DNA from: Mesorhabditis belari
Lineage: Eukaryota; Nematoda; Chromadorea; Rhabditida; Rhabditidae
DNA: 64,000 bases
Direction: 5' to 3'
NCBI GenBank assembly: GCA_958450365.1
Contig: CAUEEP010000910.1
Coordinates: forward strand, 467,001 to 531,000
The position numbers and the translations under genes are program-made. Below the pieces are notes generated by a model that made no database searches, had not been told where the DNA came from, and worked only from the letters and a program-made list of their open reading frames with translations. How positions within the stretch are numbered: position 1 is the stretch's first letter; each line of letters opens with the position of its first letter. Positions 44,601 to 59,404 of the stretch are shown in pieces.

Positions 44601-47600
44601 TGGCTCGTTGGACAGTAATTAAGCCGCATTCTATATAATAATTTAAGTCTATTTTGGTAACTCTGCAATTTGCACACTTTAAATAGCCATTAAACTTGAT
44701 CAAATTTGGAAACTAAACACTCGTGAGCAACGTTTATCAAAAATAAACAATGAATTCGAATTTGTATATTCAATTGGTAAAATCTGGTCAGTAAATTTGA
44801 TGAGATTTGATGGACCAATGGGGAAAAGCCTCATATTGCTTGTCAGCAGTTTTCTCATTCTTGCTCTCTTTACTATTGATTTTACAACTGCTTCTTGGCT
44901 CATTAATGCATTGGATTCTTGGCATTGAAACAAGTTTATTAAATAAACAAGGTTAGAACAAAAAGATGATTTGAGAAGATTGAAAAAAAATAAACACTGT
45001 GACTAGAGCTGTGATGCTATTGGGTTGGTGAATTGAAAACTGCGGGCTAGTGTCATATGTGACAGTTTGAGCACTTTCTTCAAAAGAAACCCATTTTTGT
45101 GTCAATGGAAAAGTTGTAGAGAATCAAAAATCAAGGTTATATCCAAATTTTCAGAACGATTCAAAAACTGGTTTTGAAAAAATGCCAATTTCAAGAAATG
45201 CCAACGAATTTTCACAAAACTTGCATTTTAAGCGAAACTACTAAGTATATCTTTTTGGAAATTTGGCTATAAGCCTAATTTTTGATTCTCTACAACTTTT
45301 CTATTGGCACCAAAATGGGTTTCTTTTGAAGAAAGTGCTCAAACTGGGATCCCCAGTCTCCATCTCCAGTCCTCGATTTTTGAGTCTCACACTTGTCTCA
45401 CACACAAACCAAAATCCTACTACGAAAGAGGAATCCACAAATTGCCTGTAAAATGGGCAGAAGTCGTCAATAATAATGGAGATTATTTGGAATGAATTGA
45501 TGGTTTTATGTTGAATAAATTTTAGTTCAAAGTCCCGCAGTTTTCAATTCACCAACCCAATAGATGAGATTTGATGGATGAATGGGGAAAAGCATCATAT
45601 TGCTTGTCAGCAGTTTTGTTCATCCTTGCTCTCTTTGCTATTGATTTTATAACTGCTTCTTGGCTCATTAATGTATTGAATTCTTGGCATTGAAACGAGT
45701 TTATTAAATAAACAAGGTTAGAACAAAAAGATGATTTGAGAAGCTTGAAAAAAATGAACACTGTGACTAGAGTTGTGACGCTTCAAAACAATTTTTCAAT
45801 CATTATGCGGAATTAATGAGTTAACTAATAAAGATATAACAAAAAAATGACTAGAATGACAAGATTTAATTGAATCAGGAGTTGAATCAGATTAAACTCG
45901 GCATATCATTCGGAATCTCATCATCTTCATCGAAAATCTCTTGCTTTTTCTGTTCACTTTTTGGTTTCCCATCGTGAATCGTGATCTCTTCGACTTGTTT
46001 TACCAGCTCAGCAGCTAAATTCCAGTGTGTTAATGGTCGATTTGGTTGATTTATTCGAACTTTTTCTTTAACACGACTCGACTACACCGAAATTATCATT
46101 TGAAAAGCAAACTTTTTGCCGTTTCCCACAATCTTCGATTCTCAAGGCTCATCGGATGATCCGCATCCAATGTGTAATCCAAAATATTTTGCGCCTCCTC
46201 GAAGTATTTCAACTGAAAACTTTGAGTTTTAAAGATTTCAGGTTTTCTATTCTTTATTCAATTCACAAAATAGCTCAATCCTTCTGATTTCTGATTGAGA
46301 TCTTGAGCTTTGTTTTGCTGGCTTATGGTTTATGGTTTAAGGTTTAAGGATTAAGGTATTCAGTCCAGATTAGCTAGATTACGGTATTCGGTCTAGATTG
46401 GGTATTGAGTCTAGATCAGCCAGATTACGGTATTCATTGGGAAAAATCAATTTAGCATTTAGCAATCATAGCCATCAATCAAATTGATTGCTATTAAAAC
46501 TAATTTCCCGATGTCCAACGATTTCCAGCTCTCCAGTTCGACTATAGCTCGAGAATTACCCAATTTAGTCAGTTTTTTTATCTTTAAATAGTTAAATACG
46601 AAGCGAAATAGGTGTTTGCTTTAATTTGACTTCTTTTCAATAACGAATGGCGTGAAATCTTTTCAGAAATCAAGACAAAAAACGCGATCATCAAGAAATC
46701 GACCTTAAGCAAGAGCTCTTATTTTCACATCCATTGATCATTCATCCGGGAGCGTTTTTCTAGTAATTTACAATTGATTTGAAGTGTTCAAATTTTTAGG
46801 TATCCAAAATAAACGATCATCTACAATAGACTTGTAATTTTCTTTGCCGTCAGTACCGAAAACGAAGCTACGACGAGATTTTGACGGCTTAACTTCACAT
46901 CTTTAAAAAGATGAACTAACGCAAACTTTTGAGAGTTTCTTAAAAAGCAATTTGTAAATAAAGAATAGGACTTTCTGATAAAACAAACCATAAATCGATT
47001 GGTTCATTATTCATTTCAAAAAGTAGCCTTTAAAAAAGCGGATAAGACTCTCCGGTCAACCTAATAGCCATTTACCTACACCACCGGGAAAAAGAAAAAA
47101 AAAATTGGGTGGGGGGGGGAAACTTTTTTTATCCTGTTACTTACACATTTCTCCTTCTTTCCAAGATTTCCGGCAAAGATCGCAATATTGCGTAGATGGA
47201 AAGCAACGGCGGGATGGTTGTGGGGAAAAGAGCGACGAACACAGCTCTCCGACATCAAATGCAATCGAAGGAGTTCGTGATTGTCTGTTGGCGGAATCAG
47301 TGGGATCAAAGCCTTAAATTAGAGCCTTAAATTAAAGCCAAATATCAACCAAATATCAAATATCAATACGGTTTTAATTAACCTGAATTATCCGACAGTA
47401 ATAAACGTTAACATGTGGTAAAATTTCGCCAAAACGGGTGAGCAGATCTTGTAGAAAAGCTGGCTGCGTTTTCCCTGGCATCTGAACAATTGTTTAAATT
47501 AAATCAAATTAAACAATTGAACAATTGACAATTGAAGGATTGACAATTGAACAATTGACAATTTAACAATTGAACATTAAACAATTGAAGAATTAAATCA

Positions 47601-48619
47601 ATTTCAACTTTAAAACCTTTGAAAATAGTAATTAGCATAGTAAAGCACCTGTTCAAGTTCTTGATCATCGAAGACTTTGTCGATGAATCGCATGGCACCG
47701 ATTCCCTCGAGAACATAGTTTTGCGCTAACTAAAAAGCTGATTTTAAAGTGACAAGAATGATCAAAAAAGTGTTAAAGTCAAAAAAGTGGTAGAGCTAAA
47801 GATTTCACTCACCGGCTCATTGCATTTTTTGCAAGTGATGATCGCAGAGTTGGGATTTTTGTTCGAATCCTCTCCCCATAAACAAATCTCGGTTGGCTCG
47901 ACTTTCTGAAAGGATTAAATGCAACTTTTTAATTAACATAATAGACTTTTATGTCTAAAATTGAACATAGAACAAGTCTTTTCATAAACAGTTACTATTG
48001 CTCAACTCACCGAACACAGCGGACACAAAATCGACGTCAAAAGGTGATCTTTCGCGTCCAAGCATCGCTCGCATTCACAAGTGAAATACCATGTATCCTT
48101 CAATAACTTTCGTCGTTGTTGTTGAGAGCTAAAAGTTGTGGTTTTGATTCTAGATGCAAAAAGTCTATTACAAGTAGAAAATGGCAACAAAAACACACCA
48201 TAACAAATCAATGTACGAGTAAAAAGTGTTTTTCTTGTCCAAGAGATTCACGGAGTTGTTCAGCCGTCGAAGGGTTGCTTTGAATCTGAATTTAGTGTTG
48301 GATAATCGATAATATTGACTTTTCATTTACATAATGATAATAGTAAGATTACATGGATTTAAAAAACTAGATGTTTAGATTTAGATCTTACCGAATTTAG
48401 ATGTACAGAACCGAATGAGAGTTAGAGTTTAGAACCGAATGACACAAAAGTTCGGAGCCAACTTTTTTTCCGGACAAATTCAGGTTTTCAGATAATAAAA
48501 AACTATCCAATGCTGAATATTCTTATAAAAGTTTATAATTTTAGCAATTTAAGGCTTAAATTGCTAAATTTAAGTCTAATTTAAGACTTTGCAAGTAAAG
48601 ATCAAGTCCTTTAAATGGC

Positions 48620-48699
<80 letters not shown>

Positions 48700-51600
48700 C
48701 GCCAAAATCAACCCAAATACCCGGTCGCTTCAATTTCTCTCAAAAATCATCCGAATTTTCTGAATTTTCTGATTAAACGTAGTCACTCAAAATCAATTTT
48801 ATTCTTTAAACACTTTCTAGACAAATCGCAAAATTTGAGATTGATTGAAGCTGAAATGTAAAACTAAAGCCTAAAAGCATAGCTCTAAAAAGTTGCCCTA
48901 AAAAACTAGCTCTAAGAAGTTGGCTCTCACGGTTTTAACTGTGATTTCACGTAAGAAAATAGGTCTATGTACTGTTGAGTAGTTCTATGTACTGTTTTTA
49001 GTCCTGTTTTTGCGGAAAAATTATTTCTAGACCGAAATTTCATTTAGATCATTTAGATCATTTAGAATTTCGAATTTCTAAACTGTTTTTCAAAACAATT
49101 TCCTGTTGGCCGTAAAAATGGCCCCACGAGGTGACTCCAGGCTTTTGTGTCATCCTGAAATGCTAATGGAAATGCTAATTTGAATAAAGAGAATGGTATG
49201 CTAAAAATGCTAATTTGTATAAAGAGAATGGTCTTCAATGTGAAATGTTTACCCATTGCAAGTGTAGATTGTGTTCGGACGGCAGCTGTGATCGTAGGAA
49301 CAAAGATCTAAGTAGAGACCTTTTCCGATCTCCTGAAACGATAAAACTTGCTCTGTTTCAGATCGAAGTCAAGGTTTAAACCAGTTACAGGTATGAACTG
49401 CACTGACTATCCATACTCAAACTACAAGCACGCCAACAGCTTACTGAGTTTGTAGAAGTTTACGTTTGAAAACTGAGAATGCAGATCAAAAACCATAGGG
49501 CCTAAGTTGATTTTTGTCAAATGGTGCGAGTTGGGTTTGGAATTTGAGAAAAATTGAGAAAAAAGTACACTCTAGCGTTTACTTGAATCCCAAACCTTCA
49601 TATATCCTTTATCACTGATCGCATGCCGATTGATATAGTTTCTGCAGTGCAACTCGAATACCGTGTCCTTGGGCAACAACCATTTCTCTCCATAAAACGC
49701 CAACAGCTCGGTATAGATTTCTGAAATGAATTCCGTTTCAATGAATTCCGTTTCAATGAATTTTATTGATATTCAAGTTTACCATCGAATTTCTTTTGCG
49801 CAAAATCGTCGACTTTCATCTGTTCGACGTGAGACCAGACTTCCATAAATGATCGCTGTGAGGTGCGATCCTTGTAGAAATCGGGATCATCTTTGTCTTT
49901 GCCGGATTGAATAGTCTGGATTTGTGAATGGATTGGAATTTCTGGGATACGAGCACAAAAAAGCAATCAATCAAAAACGCAATCAATAAAAAAAGCAATC
50001 ATTACTTTGTAACGGTGAACGATTCTTCCCAAAAGTCGGACCTCGATATCATAGAGTTTCTCAGCTGTTCGGAAGCCTTTACATTCTGCCTGAAGAAGAC
50101 TTTGTAGTTTAAATATTTATGACATTTATAGACAATTGTATACTTATAATTGTCTATAAATGTCATAAATAAAGGCCGTAAATATTTAAATGTATCAAAT
50201 TTCTGAGTTCGAATTCATGATAAAAAGTGAGCAAGTTTCTTTCGACAGCTCAAAAGCTGAGTGCTGAAAAGTCCCCATCTCTCTAAATTTGGTTCCCTAT
50301 CTCTCTAAATTTGTTTCCTATCTCTTGAAATTTTTTGAGTACAAATACTCAAGGACAAAAGAGAAAAGGGGATTTTCCTTTGATAATTTGTGAGTGTGAT
50401 CTTTATATTAGAACCAGATCACTTACTATTAGAGATATATCTAGAAATCTAGATAAATGTGGAAAGCTAGATCTAGGAAATCTAGAAATCTAGATAAATG
50501 TTGAAATCTAAATCTAGATCTAGAAAATCCTGAAATCTAGTTCTAGAAAATCTTAAAATCTATATAAATCTAGAAATCTAGATAAATCTTGTAATCTAGA
50601 TCTAGAAAATCTAGAAATCTAGATAGAATTTGTATACTAACGAGGCCTGAAAGCCAAATCGTTTAAACCAGAAACCATCTTGATAGGAAATCAGTGCAAA
50701 GGGCAAATTTAGTCTTTTCAAAGTTAAATTTAAAGCTAAAAGCTAAATTTTATTGTCTTTCTTGGTAAACTAGAGCAAGCTTTAGATATTTAGATATTTT
50801 TAAGCCGTTATCATTTAGTTCTTCTGATCTATTCTGATCAAAACAAATGGCTTTCCAAGAGTTCTCAATCTCAGCATTTCTCAGCACAAGAGTTCTCAAT
50901 CTCAGCATTTCTAGGCCATTTTGCGACCGTTTTTAAAGTGTTTTAAATCGAAACAAGCACTCAAAGCAGGTCCGTGCCCGGGAAAAAATCTAGGGAACAG
51001 CAAGAAATTGTTTTAGACAGGTCTATACAAAGAAAATTTTAAAATTAGACAAGTCTATATAAAAGTTTTTAAAATCTAGATACGAGTCTGACTCAAAGAG
51101 TACAATTTGATAAAGTTGTTGAAGTTGATAAAGATAAAGATAAAAGATAAAGTTGAACGCTTTTGATAACAAACTTTGTGATCTTTCCATCCCAACATTT
51201 GACATTCCTTATCACAAAAGATCGCCAGTCCACAGCCGATGCAATGTCTAAAGTTTAAGAACTTTAGTCAATCATAAAGCAGCAGAAATATTTCATACAA
51301 TCTTTTTTTCTTATCCCTTTTTCTCTTTCCCTTTATTTCTATTTCCATTTCTTCAAAATTCCAATATCTTTTTGCCTTTTTCACTTGGTTTACACCATGA
51401 TGCAATTGCTAAAGGGCGAGTCTCAAAACCCCTTTTCCTGGCAGTCCCAAATGGAAGCAGCGTGGCGCAGTGGAAGCGTGCTGGGCCCATAACCCAGAGG
51501 TCGGTGGATCGAAACCACTCGCTGCTAATCACTTTTTGTTTTTCACCAAATTTTTGCAAGAATTTTATTAGCATGTGTTTTACTTTACGAAAACATGTTT

Positions 51601-54600
51601 AGACAATAACAACACGGTTTTAAATCCAGAAATCAATAGATTACTATTTTCTTTACAGTTATTCTTTGTAAAGAAAAGGGTTATCAATTGCTTTTTCTCC
51701 TCTTCTCTCTAAGATTTCCATCTCTCAAAAGCCTTTTCCTGCAGTCCCAAAATAGAAGCAGCGTGGCGCAGTGGAAGCGTGCTGGGCCCATAACCCAGAG
51801 GTCGGTGGATCGAAACCACTCGCTGCTAATCACTTTTTGTTTTTCACGAAATTTTTCAAGAAAAGCAAAGAATGGAATAGATTCGAAACCAAAGAACTGC
51901 CAATCCTTCTTTGCTAAAGGTTCAAAAGGATTTGAATTTATAATTGTTTTCTCAAAAATTTGATGGAAAACAAAAAGTGATTAGCAGCGAGTGGTTTCGA
52001 TCCACCGACCTCTGGGTTATGGGCCCAGCACGCTTCCACTGCGCCACGCTGCTTCCATTCTCGACCCCCCAGGAAAAGGCTTTTGAGACACTTGTTTTTA
52101 CGTTTCATCAAATATGTGATAAACGATAATCTAAAGTAGCTTACCTCTTTTGCGGGCAAATTTGTAGACAATACCAGCAATATGTTTCCAGTTCCTCAGT
52201 GAATAAAGCATAGGCGAATGGATAGAATTCTAGTCGAGTTGGTGAGTCTTTTGCCTCTTTCATTCTGCTAAAAGTTTATCGTTTACTCGAATTCAAGAAA
52301 AGTTAAACAAAGTGATTAAAAGTTGAAGCTAGATTGATTAGATCTTCTGAGAATTTGGAAAATTTGGAAAACAATAGCAAGATACCAAATTCTCGTAGAG
52401 GCCAAAATTTAAAGTCAAATGAATTTCGAAGGATTCAAAGTAAAGGAATGGAAGTAAAGGAATGAAAGTAAAGGATTCAAAGTAAAGGATTCAAAGTAAA
52501 GGATTCAAAGTAAAGGAATCAAAGTAATGGAGGCAAAGTAATGGAGGCAAAGTAAAGGAATCAAAGTAAGGGGAATCAAAGTAAGGGGAATCAAAGTAAA
52601 GGAATGAAGGTAAAGGAATCAAAGTAAAGGAATCAAAGTAAGGGAATCAAAGTAAAGGAATCAAAGTAAGGGAATCAAAGTAAAGGAATCAAAGTAAGGG
52701 AGTCAAAGTAAAGGAATCAAAGTAAAGGAATCAAAGTAAAGGAATCAAAGTAAAGGAATCAAAGTAAAGAAATGAAAAGTAAAGGAATGAAAAGTAAAGG
52801 AATGAAAAGTAAAGGAATCAAAGTAAAGTAAAGGAATCAAAGTAAAAGAATTAAAGTAAAGGAGTCAAAGTAAAGGAATCAAAGTCAAATAGTCAATGAA
52901 GTTAAAGGTTTATTTTCCATTAAGTGAAGGTGCCAATCTCATTAAAAAGTTTTATCTAATCAATTTTGCAAAATGCAAGCAAAAATCCGGATATCTTTAG
53001 TTGAGTTGAGGCGAAAAAGTGCAAAAAGAAAGTGCATATATTTGTGCACTCCTCCTTTTCTCTTTCTTTTCTCTTTTTGCTCAACGAGGGCCGATTCGAT
53101 CGATCCGATTGGTTCCATCTTTTTCTTTTCTTTTCTTTTCTTTCCTTTTCAGTCTTTCTTTCCCCAAAAGAAAATGTGTAACAACGGACTCTCAGCTTTT
53201 TCGATCTCATAGTAATTTTTGCAATGAGACAATGAAGTAAGTTGGATTTGAAACATCTACAAAAGATAAGTTCTTGTCCGCTATTCAAGGGTTTTCAAAG
53301 TATCCATCTCATATCCTCATACATATACAGGGTGCGTCATAATTATTGCAACAAGCGTTTAAAGACCGTTTGTGATGTTAAGAATGTGATGTCATGGGCG
53401 TGTAAAGCCAATAACAATCAAAATTGGACCTTCATGCAAGATGGAGCTCCCGCTCACACGAAGAAGACGGTTCAGGACTGGTGTGTGGCCAACTTTCCCT
53501 CAGTGATCACCAAGGATGAATGGCCTCCAAACTCACCGGATCTCAATGTGATGGACTTTTCCATTTGGGCAATCTTAGAGGCTAATGTCTGCTCTTGAAG
53601 TCTGCTGTTTGACCTGGAAGAAGTCTTTGACCAAAGGATGGAAGGCGACTCCTCAAGATGACATTCGGGCCGCAGTGGAGGCATATCCGAACCGATTAAG
53701 GGCTGTTATCAAGGCAAAAGGCGGTCATATCGAATGATCTCTTGTTTCCTTATTTGTTACTGTTAAATAAAGCTATTTATGTTTAAAAATCTTCTTCCAG
53801 TGAAACTTCTTGGTGTGCAATGTTTTGAGTATCTTGTTGCAATAATTATGACGCACCCTGTATGTAATTTCTATGAATCTTTATCAAATTATCAAAGCTA
53901 TAAACCTTCAAAACATTGCTTTTCATTCAAAAATAATAGACAAGAGACAAAAATAACAGAGAAGAGACAAAAATAACAGACAAGAGACAAAAATAACAGA
54001 CAAGAGGCAAAAATTATTAGTTTAACCGGAAAGTCTTGTTCGTCTTTGTGAAAGCTTTGTTTAGAAATGAACAATTAGCCGATAAACGTGTGATTTGAAC
54101 AATAAAACCCGATAAACGTGTGAACGCCGATAAACGTATGAACGCCGATAACGTGTAGACGCCGATAAACGTGTGATTTGCTTTAAATAAAAAAGATTAA
54201 CGATTACATTTAGCTTATTTAGCTCATTTTTACTCAAATTTGAGTCGACTTTGAAGCAAATCCAAAAGAGAAATCTTGTTTTTCCGAAAATCCTTACAAT
54301 AGACATAGAATGAAAATGGCTTAGTGAAATGTTATGTAAATTTGTCTTTGTCATTGTCTATGTCATTGTCTATGCCATTGTCTATGTTATTCCCCATCTT
54401 TTGTCTTCTGAAATGAAAATAGATTTCTGTAAGTGCTCAAATTGGAACTTTGGTTGAAAAACAAAAAGTGATTAGCAGCGAGTGGTTTCGATCCACCGAC
54501 CTCTGGGTTATGGGCCCAGCACGCTTCCACTGCGCCACGCTGCTTCTATTTTGGGATGGCAGGAAAAAGGTTTTGACGGATGGAAATTCAAATCTTTTCC

Positions 54601-57600
54601 CTCTTTTCCCTTGGTTTACACCATGATGCAATTACTAAAGGGCGAGTCTCAAAATCATTTTCCTGCCATCTCAAAACAGAAGCAGCGTGGCGCAGTGGAA
54701 GCGTGCTGGGCCCATAACCCAGAGGTCGGTGGATCGAAACCACTCGCTGCTAATCACTTTTTGTTTTCCATCAAATTCTTGCAAGAAAAGCATAGAATGG
54801 AATAGATCTGTCGGCTTGAAACCAACGAATTACCAATCCTTTTTTGCTAAAGGTTCAAACAGGATCTGAATTTATACTTGTTTTTAGGTTCCATCAAAGG
54901 TGGGTTAAGCGAAAAACGATAATCTAATGCAGCTACACGCTAAATCTGATCTTTTTTCAGCAAATCTATTAGCTTCAAATCTATTAGCTTATCTACTAGA
55001 AGATTCTTTTATTTGGGACTTGTCATGAGTATATTTGGAAAGATAACCTCAGTATTTCAAAAGAATAAGCCTCTCCTTCACTAGCGTTTCTTCTCGAGCT
55101 CCGTCTCACCACTCTTCTTCTTTTACTGTAATTGGCCCTTTGCCAATGTCTATTTTGGTTCCAGTTCTTTTTTTTCCCTTTTCTTCACTAGATGTTTTCT
55201 CTTTTCGCTCAAATGAATCATTTGAAAGCATCATGTTTCAAAATCTATTGTTGTTTATTCGTTCGTTTTGATTTCATAACTTCGCTTAAATTCAATGTGG
55301 TGTTTATTGAGAATTGTTTGAATGGAGAGTTTGAATGAAGAGTTTGAATGGAGAAGTTATTACATTTTAATTTAAGATTTAAAAGAACAAAAGTATTCAA
55401 AGAAAGCTAATAAAGAGAAATAAATTGAAATAAATTGAAATAAAATTGAAACCAAAATAGGAAATTTTGAAATTGATTTGAACTGATTGATTGATGTGAA
55501 CGTTGAAAGAACTTTTCTAATATTTGAAAGGCTTACCGTAAATACTGTAATAGTACCCCACCGCCCTCGTACAGTCGCGTAGTCGCAAAAGCTTTTTATT
55601 AGGGTGGTGCAAAAGAAACCGCCGATGGGTATCAGCTCTCATTTATCAGAAACGAGCGATGCTAACGGAATTATTTTTACAAATACTAATCAACTCGGTT
55701 CATCTTTACTTACAGTTGTTGTATGGTGGTTTTTTTTTACTCGCAGTACCTTTTGCAAGTACCTACCGTAAATACTGTAATAGTCCCCCACCGCCCTCGT
55801 ACAGTCGCGTAGTCGCAAAAGTTTTTTTAGTATTTCATTTTTTTCAAAGCGCCCGTACTTTCAAAAAATGCGTCTTTGGTATCAAAAAATAGCTGAAATT
55901 TAGGGCTATTTTTTGATATTTAAGCGCACATTGTAGCATAAACCAGTGTCGAGAAAAACTCGTTCAAAGCTGACTACGCAACACTCCGCACCGTCATTAT
56001 GGGGGTGGGGTACTATTACAGTATTTACGGTATATTATAATTCATATCAATCATTGTGCTTTAAATTAAGCCACTAAACTATAGTTATCGGGAGTGGGAC
56101 AAATGCGACCTTTTTTGCGCACCTGGACATTAGCGCACCTTTTTTCGCGTTTTAAAACAGCTCTAAAAGCTAATATTAACGAATTTCTATTCCAAAAGTT
56201 GTTTTTCTAGGTAATTTGAGGGTGTAGAATTCAAATTTTGACATAACAGAGCGTGTGGAACCAATTTGAAAGACAAAACGGCTAAGTCAAATTACAGAAA
56301 ATTGTTGATTTTTCTCTTTTTATAACTCCGTCCGTTCGCTTCCACAAGCTCTGATATGCCAAAATTTCGATTCTACGCCCTCAAATTACCTAGAAAAACA
56401 ACTTTTGGAATAGAAATTGGTTAATATTAGCTTTTTAGAGCTTTTTAAAACGCGAAAAAAGATGCGCTAATGGGCTAAGTGCGGAAAAAAAGGTCGCATT
56501 TGTCCCGCTCCCATAGTTATCCATTGAAAATCTGATAATTAATTAATCTGATAATGATAATTAATTCTGTTTATTAGTTTTCAAATTTTTTCCATTCAAA
56601 GAATCAATCCAGAGCTTTTTCCGGAAATCTCAAGAAATTCCCTGTCGCTCCTCCGCTTAGATTTTATCGCAAAGCCGCTTTTTCTAGTCTCGTTTTGACG
56701 CCAAGAATCTAAAAATTCTTTATTTTCATTTTAAATATGACTGAATATCTTATTATTGTAAGTTTTTGAGATTAATTTCTTTCAAAAATTCCACATCTTT
56801 CAATATCTATCACTTTCAGGAAGAGATGTTCTCCGATGACGGGGATTCGGAAGGTAAGATTTTCGAGTTTTAACCAATAATGCTAAAGTTTTGAAAGAGA
56901 TTTATGCAAAACTTATATGCCTGACTTTATATTTCAATTTCTAGACTCATTAATAAAGTTTAAAATGGTTTTTTAACGATAAACACTCAGCTTTTCAGCC
57001 CCATCCTCGCGGAAACACCGAACGACGAAGCTCGGCGGTGCCACATATCAATCAGGTAATTTTTAAGAAAACTAGCAAAATGAATGACTAAATTTTCTAA
57101 AGATTTCACCTTTCCCTAGTTTCTTTTTCAGTTTCCGAGTCTGAGGGAGATTTTGGGGACGAGAATGTGTGTCTCATCAACAAAAAGAAACCGATGAAAG
57201 GGGTGAGTTGAAGAGAATGCGAAGAGAAGAGCAAAAAATTATTAGATTAACTATTATTAGATTAACTCAAGGCTTTTCCATAAAATTTAAAGGATTTAGT
57301 AGGATTTTGATTTGTGTGTGTGACAAGTGTGAGACTCAAAAATGGAGGACTGGAGATGTCCGATAGAGAGTTTGAGCACTTTCTTCAAAAGAAACCCATT
57401 TTGGTATCAATGGAAAAGTTGTAGAGAATCAAAAATTAGGCTTATAGCCAAATTTCCAAAAAGATACACTTAGTAGTGCAGCTTAAAATGCAAGTTTTGT
57501 GGCAAGTTTTGTGAAAATTCGTCGGCATTTCTTGAAATTGTCATTTTTTCAAAACCAGTTTTTGAATCGTTCTGAAAATTAGGATATAAGCTTGATTTTT

Positions 57601-59176
57601 GATTCTCTACAACTTTTCCATTGACACCAAAATGGGTTTCTTTTGAAGAAAGTGCTCAAACTGTCACAGATGACAATAGCCGGCAGTTTTCAATTCACCA
57701 ACCCAATATAAATTATAGAATTATTTGCAATTTATCTAAAACGATTTGGCAAAAGAAATCTCCCTTTTAATAAAAAAGTATTTTAACTAAAGTTTTATTT
57801 TATTTTCCACCTGAGCTTTCATAGAGACACATTAAGTGAGAAAAAAGGATGAAAAAAGAAGAAAAACCCGTTTCGCAAGAGAATGACATGCTCATTCTCG
57901 TGGCATTGTCTAGTTTCAAATTACATAAGATGAGATATTTCTTGTTTTTTAATCCACCGGTTAGTTTATTTGAAACGATTTATTCAAATCACTATTTCCA
58001 GGAAGAACGCGCTCCGCTTTTGCATCGACCAGTTGGCGGTGGTGCACCTGGACCATCGGAAAGTGCTGGTCGACTTTTCGAGGATGCTCGATTGGGCAGA
58101 AGTAGTTGTACGACTGAAGAAGAAGAGCCGGCGAATGGTTAGTTTTATGTACGATTTACTTTACGCGCACAAACGGACCTTTCTATCGCATCCTTTCTAT
58201 CGCACTCTTTAGGATTAAAAGTAAAGGAAAGTAATTTGAGCTCTTACAAGCTCTTACAGCTAAAGGAAGAGCTCCACGCTTCCTTTAGCTAAAGGAAAAG
58301 CTCCACGCTTCCTTTAGCTAAAGGAAGAGCTCCACACTTCCTTTAGCTGTAAATTACAACTATAGGAAGTGTTTTGGAAGGATAAATGAGAACATTTCTG
58401 TCATAATCTGTATTTACGGAGTTAATCGTTTTCTGAAGTTCTAGCAAGCTTTACCCAATGAGTCAAATTGCCAATGAGCCTTTGAGACAAGTCTTAGCAA
58501 ATTAGCGAATTAGCTTAGCAAATTTTTGTGGACTTCTTAAATGTTAAATAATATTAAAGGTAATTGTTGTCTCGTCTGGATTCCTCTTTCTCCCCCAATC
58601 TTGTTGTTGTTGTTGTTGTTGTTGTTTGTTATATTGTTTAAATTTGCTCATTTCCTCACTCAGCGTTAAGTCAGCGTTAAATCAGTTAAATCAAGTCAAA
58701 TCAGTGAAATTATTGCTTGCATCCTTTTTCAAATCAATTTCAATTCAAATCTTGATCCATCTTGATCCATTTTGCTCGAATAACGCATTTTAGCTTTATT
58801 ATTAAATTCGTGCAAGTAACTCGTTGTGTTGAAGTAAAAGTACAAATAACGGGTGAATTTTGATTGCTTAGTGGCATAACTGGTAAATTTTGGTTGCTTA
58901 GTCGAAGTTTGTACGGTGCAAGAGACTGAAAGTCTTGATTTAAACACACATAAACTAGTGTTAAGACAAGAAAATATCAATTCAATCAAATGCAGTCAAA
59001 TCAATCATTTGCAGAAGATCCGATCGTTGCCGATGAATACGGGACGATCAGTGGCGGTGATGACTTCAGATCGGCTATCGAGGAGGCCATTCGAGCGATT
59101 CATCACGGAGTTTTCCCCGAGCGAATTGCTCAAGGCTCTTCGGGAAGCTATTTTGTGAAAAACACGCAAGGGGTGA

Positions 59177-59404
<228 letters not shown>
